From: Chitinophaga sp. YR627
Lineage (GTDB): Bacteria > Bacteroidota > Bacteroidia > Chitinophagales > Chitinophagaceae
DNA: 64,000 nt
Direction of reading: 5' to 3'
Assembly (NCBI RefSeq): GCF_900114995.1
Contig: NZ_FOUX01000002.1
Location: 682,001 to 746,000 of the forward strand
The notes under the pieces are model-generated. The model was given only the letters and a program-made list of their open reading frames with translations, was not told the origin of the DNA and ran no database searches. The translations under genes and the position numbers were made by a program. Position 1 is the stretch's first letter, and the number at the start of each line of letters is the position of its first letter. Shown piece after piece: positions 54,364-63,364 of this stretch.

Positions 54364-55349
54364 ATCTCACGATTTAAAGCTTCCCGGCATGCCCGTACGA
54401 TCGCACGTTTTGCAAGTGCCGGTTTGAAATCATTTGCACCAAATGTTTTAGCCTCCTGCAATATCATATCCGCTGCTTCCGCAAAATTCTCATCAGTGGC
54501 TGGTTTATCTTTCAGCCAGTTTTCCACACCTTCATCCCTCCATGGCTTATGCGCCACCCCTCCGAGTGCGATCCTTATTTCGTCAATAACACCCTCTTTC
54601 AACCGTAATACGACGGCAACAGAGACAAGAGCAAAAGCATAAGAAGCTCTGTCGCGCACTTTAAGATATTTATAATGGGTATTAAAATGTTCGCGCGGCA
54701 ATATTATACCGGTGATCAATTCGTCATGTGCAAGATTATTATCGATCTGAGGAGTATATGCGGGTAAACGGTGAAAGTGCTCTATAGGGATCAGGCGTTC
54801 TCCTGCCTTCCCTTTTACCTGAACAACGGCATTTATGGCCCTAAGCGCTACGCACATATCGCTGGGATGTACCGCGATACAATGCTGACTGGTACCCAAT
54901 ATGGCATGAATGCGATTATATCCGTTAATGGCAGAACATCCACTTCCAGGCGTCCGTTTATTACAGGGAGTAGACGTATCATAAAAATAATAGCAGCGCG
55001 TACGCTGCATCAGGTTGCCACCATTCGTGGCCATATTGCGTAGCTGTGGAGAAGCACCTGCCAATATCGCTTCAGCAAGCAGTGGATATTTTTTTTCCAC
55101 CTCCGGATGCCAGGCCGTATCTGCATTCGTTACCAGCGCTCCAAGGAATAAACGGCCATCATCCAGGAACTCAATACTGGTTAAATGCAGTCCGTTGATG
55201 TCTATCAGATGGTCTGGATGCAGTACATTTTCCTTCATCAGGTCTATCAGGTTTGTACCACCGGCGATGAACATGGATTTCTCATGTCCTGTGATCTCAT
55301 TTACTGCATTGTCTATGCCGGTTGCCTGTGAATAGGTGAAATTGTTCAT
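54360..55349 (-). CDS. FAD-binding subunit of molybdenum hydroxylase, copy 2
   Basis: A 329-residue FAD subunit paralogous to 43839-44828. MFIAGGTNLIDLMKENVLHP is the FAD loop, and LRNMATNGGNLMQRTRCYYF and PCNKRTPGSGCSAINGYNRI are the conserved middle segments with the extra Cys residues. RASYAFALVSVAVVLRLK and GGVAHKPWRDEGVENWLKDK mark the C-terminal domain. Both ends overlap neighbouring genes by 4 bases (ATGA), so translation of the three subunits is coupled. Confidence 0.93.
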   Translation of the reverse strand: MNNFTYSQATGIDNAVNEITGHEKSMFIAGGTNLIDLMKENVLHPDHLIDINGLHLTSIEFLDDGRLFLGALVTNADTAWHPEVEKKYPLLAEAILAGASPQLRNMATNGGNLMQRTRCYYFYDTSTPCNKRTPGSGCSAINGYNRIHAILGTSQHCIAVHPSDMCVALRAINAVVQVKGKAGERLIPIEHFHRLPAYTPQIDNNLAHDELITGIILPREHFNTHYKYLKVRDRASYAFALVSVAVVLRLKEGVIDEIRIALGGVAHKPWRDEGVENWLKDKPATDENFAEAADMILQEAKTFGANDFKPALAKRAIVRACREALNREI

Positions 55350-55846
55350 AGTTTATCTTTTACTTGTTGTACAGCTGCTACAATATTTGTATAAGCGCCA
55401 CAGCGGCATAAATTCCCACTCATCAGTTCCTGGATATCTTCTTTTGTTCTCGCCTTTCCTTCATTTAGCAGACCGATGGCCGAACAGATCTGTCCAGGGG
55501 TACAATAACCGCACTGAAAAGCGTCGTGATCAATAAATGCCTGTTGCAGCGGGTGTAGTATGCCATCTTCCGCAACACCCTCTATCGTAGTAATATCAGC
55601 CCCGTCTTTCATCACAGCAAGTGTCAGACAGGAGTTGATCCGTTTTCCGTTTACCAGCACAGTACAGGCTCCACACTGACCTTGATCACAACCTTTTTTG
55701 GTACCTGTCAGCTGTACATATTCACGTATCGCATCCAACAGGGTAACCCAGGGCTGTATTTTGAGTTCGTAAGGTATTTTATTGATCGTTAATGTGATGG
55801 TATGTGTAGCCTGATCAACCAATACCGGTGCAGCAACTTGATCCAT
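55346..55846 (-). CDS. [2Fe-2S] subunit of molybdenum hydroxylase, copy 2 (no Tat signal)
   Basis: A 166-residue iron-sulfur subunit. Cluster motif 1 is GCDQGQCGACTVLVNGKRIN with CLTLAVM. Cluster motif 2 is FQCGYCTPGQIC with NLCRCGAYTNIVAAV. It starts MDQVAAPVLVDQATHTITLT, with no twin-arginine or other signal. An in-frame TGA lies six codons upstream of the ATG, so no longer signal-bearing form exists. This contrasts with copy 1. The cytoplasmic location is inferred from this. Confidence 0.93.
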   Translation of the reverse strand: MDQVAAPVLVDQATHTITLTINKIPYELKIQPWVTLLDAIREYVQLTGTKKGCDQGQCGACTVLVNGKRINSCLTLAVMKDGADITTIEGVAEDGILHPLQQAFIDHDAFQCGYCTPGQICSAIGLLNEGKARTKEDIQELMSGNLCRCGAYTNIVAAVQQVKDKL

Positions 55847-55972
55847 TGTAATAAGTTTTGATCATGGTTATCGGATCAAAGATTACGCCCGGATTTTGTG
55901 TATATCATACCAGCATATATTCATATATTCGCTTATATATTATACCTATACCTATAAAACCCGACAGAAAAC

Positions 55973-56482
55973 ATGAAGCAACTAGCGCTTTGCCTGCTGG
56001 CAGCCGCCCTATTTCTCACCGCATGTGGAAAAGACGAGGATGAAGATCAAAGTCCGCCCAACAGCTTTACCTGCAACGGACAGGAAATCGGCACCCCCTA
56101 CGGTTATATCATGGACTGGGGAAGCGAAGGGAGTCAGCTCATATTTGCTGATAAGGAATTGATGCTGGACGGTTTAAAAACCAATGCCAGTGCAGTAGGT
56201 ATAGACCTGGATACCCTCATATCCGGTCAGACATATACGTTCAAAAAGAGCGATGCCGCCGGTTATGATAAAAAGCAGCATTTTGGATATGCAGCTGTCT
56301 ATAATGACCAGCCTTTTGCTAATGGGGAGTTTGTTGCAAATGCCCTGGTACTGGACTCCCTGATCAGGGGATCGGTCACCTTTAGATTTGAGGATAATGT
56401 GTACAACATTGTATACGATCTGAAATATGTAAATACCACAGTGAAAGGAGAATATAACGGCGAACTGACCCCTGCTCATTAA
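55973..56482 (+). CDS. Small lipoprotein of unknown function (tandem paralogue 1)
   Basis: A 169-residue predicted lipoprotein. The lipobox is FLTAC after a hydrophobic signal (LALCLLAAALFLTAC), followed by an acidic tether (GKDEDEDQSPPN). The mature part looks beta-rich (TPYGYIMDWGSEGSQLIFAD, DTLISGQTYTFKKSDAAGYD, RGSVTFRFEDNVYNIVYDLK). It shares order and motifs with the next gene: a DTL-x-G-x-YT segment, then a D-A-x-YDK/FDK segment, then a C-terminal YxL strand and a final GxY/F-x-G-x-xT. No family is recognised. Confidence 0.8.
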   Translation: MKQLALCLLAAALFLTACGKDEDEDQSPPNSFTCNGQEIGTPYGYIMDWGSEGSQLIFADKELMLDGLKTNASAVGIDLDTLISGQTYTFKKSDAAGYDKKQHFGYAAVYNDQPFANGEFVANALVLDSLIRGSVTFRFEDNVYNIVYDLKYVNTTVKGEYNGELTPAH

Positions 56483-56784
56483 CATACTGTTAATACAGGA
56501 AAAAGCTGTATTGTCAGAAAAAATCTTTTTCGGGTACAATATTCACATTATCAGTAAATTAGAGCTCAGAAAAAGTAAATAGGGACAAGCTGAATATAAC
56601 TGTTGACAAATACCCGCAAAACAGACCATGCATAAGGTTTTAGGGGCATTCTTCTACTTCATATTCAGGACATTAATATAGCATTACAAAAAAATCTATG
56701 TGCTGTAAATGTGTTTATTCCATCAGAAACTATTTATATATTTGCAGCCATAATCAGTAATAAGACTAAGAAACCTACAACTAA
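56483..56784 (+). promoter_or_regulatory. Intergenic region with a TATATTTG promoter box before the second lipoprotein
   Basis: A 302-base AT-rich spacer without a gene. A short hairpin AATACAG/CTGTATT (56492-56512) follows the first lipoprotein stop and may be a weak terminator. TATATTTG at 56737-56744 matches the Bacteroidota -7 consensus 40 bases before the next start; the -33 element is weak. Confidence 0.4.
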
Positions 56785-57297
56785 ATGACTAGATCAGCAA
56801 ACCGCTTATTAGCTGTAATACTATGTTTTGCTTTCTACGGCTGCACTTTTGGTGATGAAGAAACGAATCCTGTTAACGGATATAATACCAACGGCAATTT
56901 TATACGCACTGATTATGCCGTTAAAAAGAACTGGACGGGAGGAACAGTAATTGCTTTTACGGATTTACTACCTACAACGATTTTCACAGGCAAGGTAAAT
57001 GCTGTACAATTTTTACTGGATACATTGAAACAAAACGGGAACTATACATACATGCCGTCTGATTCAGCGGCTTTCGACAAAACAAAGAATTTCGACATCG
57101 CCATACTGTACAAAAATGTGAGTTATAAGGACGGAGCAGAAGTAGATAACAGTGGGCAGACATACAGTAAACCTACGGCCGGAACACTTACATTTATCCC
57201 CGGTCCCGGCTATCAGACATTCTCTTATACACTGGAATTTGGCAAAGACCATACAATTTCAGGGTACTTCAGGGGACAAGTTACATCGGTAGAATAG
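56785..57297 (+). CDS. Small lipoprotein of unknown function (tandem paralogue 2)
   Basis: A 170-residue predicted lipoprotein with signal RLLAVILCFAFYGC, where FYGC is a slightly unusual lipobox, and an acidic tether (TFGDEETNP). The mature domain has the same layout as the preceding protein: FLLDTLKQNGNYTYMPSDSA with AFDKTKNFDIAILYK, then GTLTFIPGPGYQTFSYTLEF and a closing ISGYFRGQVTS. Tandem duplication with strong divergence is inferred. Function unknown. Confidence 0.78.
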   Translation: MTRSANRLLAVILCFAFYGCTFGDEETNPVNGYNTNGNFIRTDYAVKKNWTGGTVIAFTDLLPTTIFTGKVNAVQFLLDTLKQNGNYTYMPSDSAAFDKTKNFDIAILYKNVSYKDGAEVDNSGQTYSKPTAGTLTFIPGPGYQTFSYTLEFGKDHTISGYFRGQVTSVE

Positions 57298-57836
57298 CAA
57301 CGTTTGTTGTTCTGTATAAAAAGATGAAAAAATAATGCGGCGACGGCTGTTTCGATCTATTCGGAATAGCCGTTACTGTTTTATGTAATTACTATCAATT
57401 TATAACTGCTATGTTGTTTCAGTAACTAATTATAAAGTCATCTTTTTATCAACAAAGCGATGCATTAATACATCAGAGAAGTGTATGCAGCATATCTACA
57501 CCTTAACACTGTAACCCTTTACCACAAAGCCTCACAAAGGGAGTTAGTTTACATTTCCGTCACTGCATTTACTAACCTATTTAATAAAAAATAAAGGATT
57601 CGGTCAAAAGAAAAAAAATAAATTTCCGCAAATAGATTCTACTTTTCCATCGTCAATTTTGATATCGAAGTTTGATGCAAGTTTTTTTCTACCACGTCTA
57701 AAAAAACCGATTGTATAACCCGGATTCCCTGCAGGAAGTTCATGAAACCCTTGTTCGTTATGTAACTCAGTCTATCTGACCGTTATCTTACGCCCATTCC
57801 ACTATTTTTTATTTATTCTATGTAAACCCAACCCTC
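57298..57836. other. Intergenic region upstream of the aminotransferase cluster
   Basis: This 539-base AT-rich stretch holds no gene I can support. An imperfect hairpin at 57343-57373 (ACGGCT/AGCCGT arms) followed by T-rich sequence may end the lipoprotein transcript. The promoter of the 57837-63106 cluster should lie here, but I see no box matching both -33 and -7 consensus elements. Confidence 0.4.
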
Positions 57837-59099
57837 ATGTCTGCTAACATTGAGTTCACAAAAGGCAGTGGCATACGCCTTTATACTTCGCATGACGAAG
57901 AATATATTGATGCCGTATCCGGCACATTTAACCTGGCACTCGGATACAGTCATCCGGAGGTTGTCGAGGTATTGCAACAACAGGTAAAAGATCTGATACA
58001 CGTTTCCTCCTCCTTTACCGGCGATCTTGCTGCCGATGTCTTAAACAGCATACTCGAACATGCCCCACAGGGTATTACTGACGGATGGATGCGCGATATT
58101 ATTGGCTCTACGGCCAATGAAGGTGCTGTAAAGATCGCTAACAAGTTCAACGGCAAGAATGAAGTCATCAGTCTGTCCCTCTCTCATCACGGGCAGACAC
58201 TCTTTGCGACGAACATCTCCGGAAACGCGTTCAGAAGAAAATCATTCTCCAACACCATGCAAAGTCAGCATGCAGTAGTACCTGCCCCCTACTGTTATCG
58301 CTGCCCCTTCTCTGCCAAATATCCCAACTGTGGATATCTCTGTGCAGAAGCTGTATATGACTACGTTGAATATGGCAGCAGCAATCATGTATCCTGCATG
58401 ATCATGGAACCTATTCTGGGTAACGGTGGCAACATCGTCCCCCCGGCAGGCTACTTCGAAAGGATCAAACAGATCTGCCAGGAACTGGACATCGTGCTGA
58501 TCTCCGATGAAGTACAGACAGGTATCGGCAGAACCGGATACATGTTTGCCAGCGAGCATTTCGATATGGAACCAGACATAATCACACTGGCCAAAGGTCT
58601 TGGTGGTATTGGTATCCCGACTGCCGCCATCCTGTACAAACCGGAGTTTGCCGTACTGGAAAAATGGGAACATTCCTACACCTCTGGTGGTAACCTCCTG
58701 TCGCTCGGCGCTGCAAAGAAGACCATGGAAATCGTATCCCGTGAAGGCTTCCTGCAAAACGTGCGCGACAACGGTATCGTATTAGGTAATCTGCTGAACG
58801 GCCTGAAAGAAAAGTACGGTCATTTCATCGGCGATGTAAGAGGGATGGGATACATGTGGGGCCTGGAAATAGTAGACAAAGACGGCGCTCCGGATGTAAA
58901 ACTCACCAACAGGATCATCGACAATGCCCTTACAGATCATAAGCTTATCCTCAGAGGATCACGCTATGGATTTGGTAACGTGGTAAAGGTAAGACCCGCA
59001 CTCACAGCCACTGTAGATGATATCGAAGAGATCTGCGGCAGATTGGACAAAATATTCAGTCAGGTAAAAACAGTTACCCATGCAAGCTATAGTTTATAA
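57837..59099 (+). CDS. Class III PLP-dependent aminotransferase
   Basis: A 420-residue fold-type I enzyme of the class III (ornithine/GABA aminotransferase-like) group. GTFNLALGYSHPEVVEVLQQ and GSTANEGAVKIANKFNGKNE are N-terminal landmarks. VLISDEVQTGIGRTGYMFAS carries the PLP-ring Asp, and DIITLAKGLGGIGIPTAAIL the Schiff-base Lys (K253). SYTSGGNLLSLGAAKK and VRGMGYMWGLEIVDKDGA complete it. A Cys-rich insert (YCYRCPFSAKYPNCGYLCAE) could bind metal or be structural. Such enzymes move amino groups onto aldehydes or ketones. Its last 20 bases overlap the dehydrogenase gene, so the two are coupled and may act in sequence (alcohol to carbonyl to amine). Confidence 0.9.
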   Translation: MSANIEFTKGSGIRLYTSHDEEYIDAVSGTFNLALGYSHPEVVEVLQQQVKDLIHVSSSFTGDLAADVLNSILEHAPQGITDGWMRDIIGSTANEGAVKIANKFNGKNEVISLSLSHHGQTLFATNISGNAFRRKSFSNTMQSQHAVVPAPYCYRCPFSAKYPNCGYLCAEAVYDYVEYGSSNHVSCMIMEPILGNGGNIVPPAGYFERIKQICQELDIVLISDEVQTGIGRTGYMFASEHFDMEPDIITLAKGLGGIGIPTAAILYKPEFAVLEKWEHSYTSGGNLLSLGAAKKTMEIVSREGFLQNVRDNGIVLGNLLNGLKEKYGHFIGDVRGMGYMWGLEIVDKDGAPDVKLTNRIIDNALTDHKLILRGSRYGFGNVVKVRPALTATVDDIEEICGRLDKIFSQVKTVTHASYSL

Positions 59100-60102
59100 C
59101 GGCCCCTGGAACATTCAGCTGGAAGAACGCGAAGAACCGGCTATCACACTCCCTGATGAAGTCATTGTTGAAATTCGCGCTACAGGTATCTGTGGCACCG
59201 ATCTCAGCATCATTTCCGGAGAATACAATGCTAAACAAAAAGTGATCATCGGCCACGAATCAGCCGGCGTGATCGTAGATAAAGGCAGAGGTGTGGAAAA
59301 CTTCAATGTGGGTGACCGTGTCATCATCGATCCTACCTACTATTGCGGGTACTGCGAGAATTGCCGTAAAGGCTTACGCAATCACTGTTTCCAGAAATCC
59401 AGTACGGAAGCCGGCGTATCCATCGATGGTACATTCACAAAGTACTTCAAGACCACCAAACGCTTCATCTACCCGCTGGCCGACAATGTTCCCTTCGAAC
59501 AGGGCGCTATGTCTGAACCGCTGAGCTGTGTGCTCACTGCCGTCAAAAAACTGGCAGTCACCCCCTTCTACAATGTAGCCATCCTGGGTGGCGGTCCGAT
59601 AGGACTACTCTTCTATCTCGCACTGAAACAATACGGTATACAGGCTGGTACCATCTATGAAACTTCTGCCAACAGAACAAACCTGATCAGCAGTAATGAT
59701 ATACTCAGTTCAGGATGGTACCTGTCCGGTCATTTTGCACCTCGTAAACATCAGTATGACCTGATTGTTGATACAACAGGCAGCATGCTGGAAAAATCAA
59801 TCGATGCGGTTGCCGATGGTGGAAAGATTGCGCTGATAGGTCTGCGTAACAATCAGCAGACCATCAATCCGAGAGAGATCACGGATCGTAGTATTTCCAT
59901 CGTCGGTTCTATCGACTCACAGGACACTTTTAAACATGCTGTTGATCTGATCAACAGCCAGGTACTCGGACTGGAAAAGATCATCACAAAAGCCTATGGC
60001 ATCGATGAATTCCAGGACGCCGTACTGGACCTCGGCTGTAATGTCAATAAGCGGCAACGTAACAATGATATCAGCAGTCTGAAATCAGTTATCAAGTTTT
60101 AA
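59080..60102 (+). CDS. Zinc-dependent alcohol dehydrogenase (medium-chain, threonine/sorbitol dehydrogenase-like)
   Basis: A 340-residue MDR dehydrogenase. Catalytic zinc ligands are in ATGICGTDLS and VIIGHESAGVI. The structural zinc site is CGYCENCRKGLRNHC, with four Cys. The Rossmann motif is VAILGGGPIGLLFYLALKQY. DLIVDTTGSMLEKSIDAVAD and ISIVGSIDSQDTFKHAVDLI belong to the coenzyme domain. It would oxidise a secondary or primary alcohol with NAD(P). It starts inside the aminotransferase reading frame (20-base overlap) and lies 11 bases before the HAD gene. Confidence 0.92.
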   Translation: MQAIVYNGPWNIQLEEREEPAITLPDEVIVEIRATGICGTDLSIISGEYNAKQKVIIGHESAGVIVDKGRGVENFNVGDRVIIDPTYYCGYCENCRKGLRNHCFQKSSTEAGVSIDGTFTKYFKTTKRFIYPLADNVPFEQGAMSEPLSCVLTAVKKLAVTPFYNVAILGGGPIGLLFYLALKQYGIQAGTIYETSANRTNLISSNDILSSGWYLSGHFAPRKHQYDLIVDTTGSMLEKSIDAVADGGKIALIGLRNNQQTINPREITDRSISIVGSIDSQDTFKHAVDLINSQVLGLEKIITKAYGIDEFQDAVLDLGCNVNKRQRNNDISSLKSVIKF

Positions 60103-60113
60103 ATCTGCTTTTT

Positions 60114-60797
60114 ATGAAGTACATCATTTTCGATATAGATGGCACACTGACCAACACCACAGAGATAGACGATCTCTGTTATACACAGGCCATCGCTGAG
60201 ACCTTTGGATTCTCCAATTTTAACACCAATTATGGTCACTATGAGAACACCACAGACTCAGGTATTCTCAATCAGCTCTCGCTGGAACGCAGAAATCGTC
60301 CCTGCACAGTGACCGAGTTGGAAAATTTTATTGACTGCTTCTGTAATCTGCTGGAGCGTGCCCATGAAAAACAGCCGCATTATTTCCAGGAGATACCAAA
60401 AGCGGGCAGCATTATCAACAGCCTCGTCCGCAATGAAGACCTGCGCATAGGTCTGGCTACCGGTGGCTGGAAACAGTCCGCACTCTTCAAACTGCAATGT
60501 GCCGGTATCGATATCGAAGGTTGCAGTGCAGCATCCTTTGCACAGGATGCCTTTGCAAGACGTGATATCATCGGTCACACGATCAGTAAGATGAACAAAC
60601 GCCACAACACAACCCCTGATCTGTCAGACATTATCTATGTAGGTGATGGCAACTGGGATTATCAGGCGACGCTGCAACTTGGCATAAAGTTTATCGGTAT
60701 TGATAATAAGAAACTGGCACACTTACAGGATATCATTAAAATATCCGATTATGATGAGCTGGAACAGCATATTGGCCTTTTGACATTAACTTCCTGA
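60114..60797 (+). CDS. HAD-superfamily hydrolase (phosphatase)
   Basis: A 227-residue HAD phosphatase. Motif I is IIFDIDGTLTNTTEIDD with the nucleophile Asp, and a helical cap follows. Motif II-type LRIGLATGGWKQSALFKLQC contains the Thr. The Lys of motif III is probably in SKMNKRHN, and motif IV is IIYVGDGNWDYQATLQLGIK. It likely removes phosphate from a small metabolite of the same pathway. It lies between the dehydrogenase (11 bases) and the MFS gene (6 bases), so it is part of the operon. Confidence 0.9.
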   Translation: MKYIIFDIDGTLTNTTEIDDLCYTQAIAETFGFSNFNTNYGHYENTTDSGILNQLSLERRNRPCTVTELENFIDCFCNLLERAHEKQPHYFQEIPKAGSIINSLVRNEDLRIGLATGGWKQSALFKLQCAGIDIEGCSAASFAQDAFARRDIIGHTISKMNKRHNTTPDLSDIIYVGDGNWDYQATLQLGIKFIGIDNKKLAHLQDIIKISDYDELEQHIGLLTLTS

Positions 60798-60803
60798 TAG
60801 CAA

Positions 60804-61970
60804 ATGAAAGACCTGACTGTCAATTTAAACCTGAAGCGGACACACCGTATTGCGGCAAGCGTATTTTTCTTTATCGCCGGACTGACCTACTCCAGCTGGG
60901 CCTGCAGAATACATGATATCAAAGCGGATTTCAGTCTCAACAATGCTGCGCTGGGTGGTGTATTGTTTGCACTGCCGGTGGGGCTGATGGTAAGTCTGCC
61001 GATATCAGGCTGGCTGGTGACCCGTATAGGAAGCGGTAAGGTATTGATCAGCGCCGGAATTTTATTTCCCCTGATGCTTGTCGGAATAGGACTCGCTCCC
61101 GGTATATGGCAGTTAGTGTTACTGTTGTTCTGCTTTGGTTTTATGAACAACGTTTTTGAAATATCCATGAACACACAGGCTGTTGGAATTGAGGCTTTAT
61201 ATGGCAGGTCCATTATGGCTTCATTCCACGGTCTGTGGAGTTTAGCCGGTTTTGCCGGCGTAGGCATAGGCACCATCGCCATTTCGCTGGATATGCCTGT
61301 ACTACCGCATTTCCTGCTGATCTGCGGCATCTGCTGGCTGCTGGTACTGTTCTCCTACAGGTACCTGCTGCCTGCGGATGAAAAACAGGATGGTGCACAA
61401 CCGCTCTTCGCAAGACCGGACAACTCCATCCTCAAATTAGGACTGATCGCCTTCTCCAGTCTGGTCACGGAAGGTACCATGTTTGACTGGAGTGGTATCT
61501 ACTTCCAGAAGATCGTAGCAGCACCCGAACATCTTACGACCGTAGGTTATATTGCCTTTATGAGCACAATGGCCGGCGGACGCTTTGTGGCAGACCGCTT
61601 TGTTACCCGCCTGGGTACAAAGAGAGTATTGCAGATGAGTGGGATCATGACTACCTCCGGACTACTCATCGCCATCTGTCTCCCCTATCTTATAACAGCG
61701 ACGATCGGCTTTCTGCTGATCGGATTTGGCGTATCCTCTGTAGTGCCATTAGTATTGGCCCTGGCTGGGAAATCCAAAACAATGGCGCCCGGCATCGCTA
61801 TTGCCGCCGTATCTACTGTTGGATTCTTTGGTTTTCTGCTTGGACCTCCTATGATAGGTTTTATCTCAGAAGCTACCAGCCTGCGATGGTCATTTGCTAT
61901 CATTGCCCTGCTGGGTACCGGTATCACACTGCTGGCATCACAGGCAGGAAAGATCTCTGATGAACAATAA
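60804..61970 (+). CDS. Major facilitator superfamily transporter
   Basis: A 388-residue protein with about 12 hydrophobic segments: for example ASVFFFIAGLTYSSWACRIH, GVLFALPVGLMVSLPISGWL, LVLLLFCFGFMNNVFEISMN, HFLLICGICWLLVLFSYRYL, IGFLLIGFGVSSVVPLVLAL and TVGFFGFLLGPPMIGFISEA. The layout resembles the YbjJ/FucP-related MFS group. In this cluster it most likely exports the pathway product or imports its precursor; sequence alone does not show direction. It follows the HAD gene by 6 bases. Confidence 0.9.
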   Translation: MKDLTVNLNLKRTHRIAASVFFFIAGLTYSSWACRIHDIKADFSLNNAALGGVLFALPVGLMVSLPISGWLVTRIGSGKVLISAGILFPLMLVGIGLAPGIWQLVLLLFCFGFMNNVFEISMNTQAVGIEALYGRSIMASFHGLWSLAGFAGVGIGTIAISLDMPVLPHFLLICGICWLLVLFSYRYLLPADEKQDGAQPLFARPDNSILKLGLIAFSSLVTEGTMFDWSGIYFQKIVAAPEHLTTVGYIAFMSTMAGGRFVADRFVTRLGTKRVLQMSGIMTTSGLLIAICLPYLITATIGFLLIGFGVSSVVPLVLALAGKSKTMAPGIAIAAVSTVGFFGFLLGPPMIGFISEATSLRWSFAIIALLGTGITLLASQAGKISDEQ

Positions 61971-62044
61971 ATAAAGGAACGTGACAGGATAAGTTCTTTC
62001 GTACAATTTATTTGTACTTTTGGCGATCCAAATTTCCACTTCAC

Positions 62045-63106
62045 ATGATCTCCTTAAGTTCCAACTACCCGGTACTCGCAGAACAGCAGACCGACTTCAA
62101 AAGCATTATAGAAAGGCATTATAGTACCTACAATCAGTGGCTGAACGTGAAACCCGCTGACGGTACACCGGAAGACCGAAAGGCCGCTGCTGCCTGGCTA
62201 TCAGGTAAAGGACCCGTGATCAGTGAAGAACGGATCTCCATTGTGACTTCAGGACACCAGGCCATTATGGTGACCATGATCGCTGCAGGCCTCCAGGGAA
62301 GCACTATCGCTGTAGATGAATATACCTACTCCAATTTCATCAGCATTGCCCGCTGGATGAATATCGAAGTGATCGCTTGTCCGGGTGATGAAAAAGGGAT
62401 GCTGCCTGCCGCATTAGCAGCTGCCAGCGCCAAACATAACATCAAAGCAGTGTATGTAATGGGCACCATCAGCAATCCTACCGGTATTGTGATGCCGCAT
62501 GAACGCAGACTCGAACTAATAGAAGTAGCCCGCAAAAACGGACAGATCATTATCGATGATGATGCGTATGGTTTCCTGGAAGAAAATCCACCCGCCAATT
62601 TCGCACAACTGGCGCCTGATCTGGGCTGGTTTATCTATAGCTTATCCAAACCCTTTGCACCGGATATCAAAGTTGCCTACATCGTAGCACCGGAACAATA
62701 TAAAGAAAGGATCACTGTCGCCATCAAGCTGACCACCAGCAATCCCTCTACCTTCTTTACGGCACTGGTATCTGAAGTGATCACGAACGGAGAACTGGCA
62801 GATCTCCTGCGCAGGAAACGGGCAGAAGGAAAGAAACGCCAGGAGCAAACAAAAGCCTTCCTGTCCGGCTTCGATGTACAGGGACATGAGAATGGCTTTC
62901 ACTGCTGGCTGACATTACCTGCAGGATTTACGTCCGTTCAGTTGTACCATGATCTGCGGGAGAAAGGCGTAGAAGTAATGGCAGGCGCCTTCTTTGCCGC
63001 ACCAGGTGCTAATGGTGAATATATCAGGATCGCCATGGGTGCAGAAGCAGATATGAACAGGGTATTAGCAGGGTTAGAGATCGTTAAACAGACTATTTCC
63101 CGATAA
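62045..63106 (+). CDS. Fold-type I PLP-dependent aminotransferase (class I/II, MocR-domain-like without HTH)
   Basis: A 353-residue enzyme starting MISLSSNYPVLAEQQTDF. ERISIVTSGHQAIMVTMIAA is the conserved opening, and VYVMGTISNPTGIVMPHERR carries the NPTG motif. IIIDDDAYGFLEENPP has the PLP Asp/Tyr, and FIYSLSKPFAPDIKVAYIVA the Schiff-base Lys (K202). A C-terminal Arg lies in EYIRIAMG. It resembles the aminotransferase half of MocR regulators but has no DNA-binding domain. It lies 74 bases after the MFS gene and may be read from the same transcript. The earlier in-frame TTG or ATG-like start at 62012 would add residues unlike the family. Confidence 0.9.
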   Translation: MISLSSNYPVLAEQQTDFKSIIERHYSTYNQWLNVKPADGTPEDRKAAAAWLSGKGPVISEERISIVTSGHQAIMVTMIAAGLQGSTIAVDEYTYSNFISIARWMNIEVIACPGDEKGMLPAALAAASAKHNIKAVYVMGTISNPTGIVMPHERRLELIEVARKNGQIIIDDDAYGFLEENPPANFAQLAPDLGWFIYSLSKPFAPDIKVAYIVAPEQYKERITVAIKLTTSNPSTFFTALVSEVITNGELADLLRRKRAEGKKRQEQTKAFLSGFDVQGHENGFHCWLTLPAGFTSVQLYHDLREKGVEVMAGAFFAAPGANGEYIRIAMGAEADMNRVLAGLEIVKQTISR

Positions 63107-63250
63107 TCGTTTCGTATATTCCATCAGGTAGTATCAAAATACAGGGCCTGTTGACTGACAAAGGCATACCGCTGATTTTCGTTTCGTTTTACTGCCTTAC
63201 ATAACTTTACATTATCCCGGCATATATCGTTTCGCTGTCTTACGTTGATT

Positions 63251-63258
63251 TATGTTTG
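63251..63258 (+). promoter_or_regulatory. Candidate -7 box upstream of dps
   Basis: TATGTTTG matches TAnnTTTG exactly, about 107 bases before the dps start. No clear TTG lies at the -33 distance. A small inverted repeat TTGGT-CTTAA-ACCAA (63296-63310) sits downstream of it and could be an operator. Weak evidence. Confidence 0.35.
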
Positions 63259-63364
63259 TCATCATTACTGCTAACGATGTGTTAATTATAACCAGTTGGT
63301 CTTAAACCAATAGGAATGTCATAACTTAGCAGTACACAAACCAAGCATTTAAAACTAGCTACAT

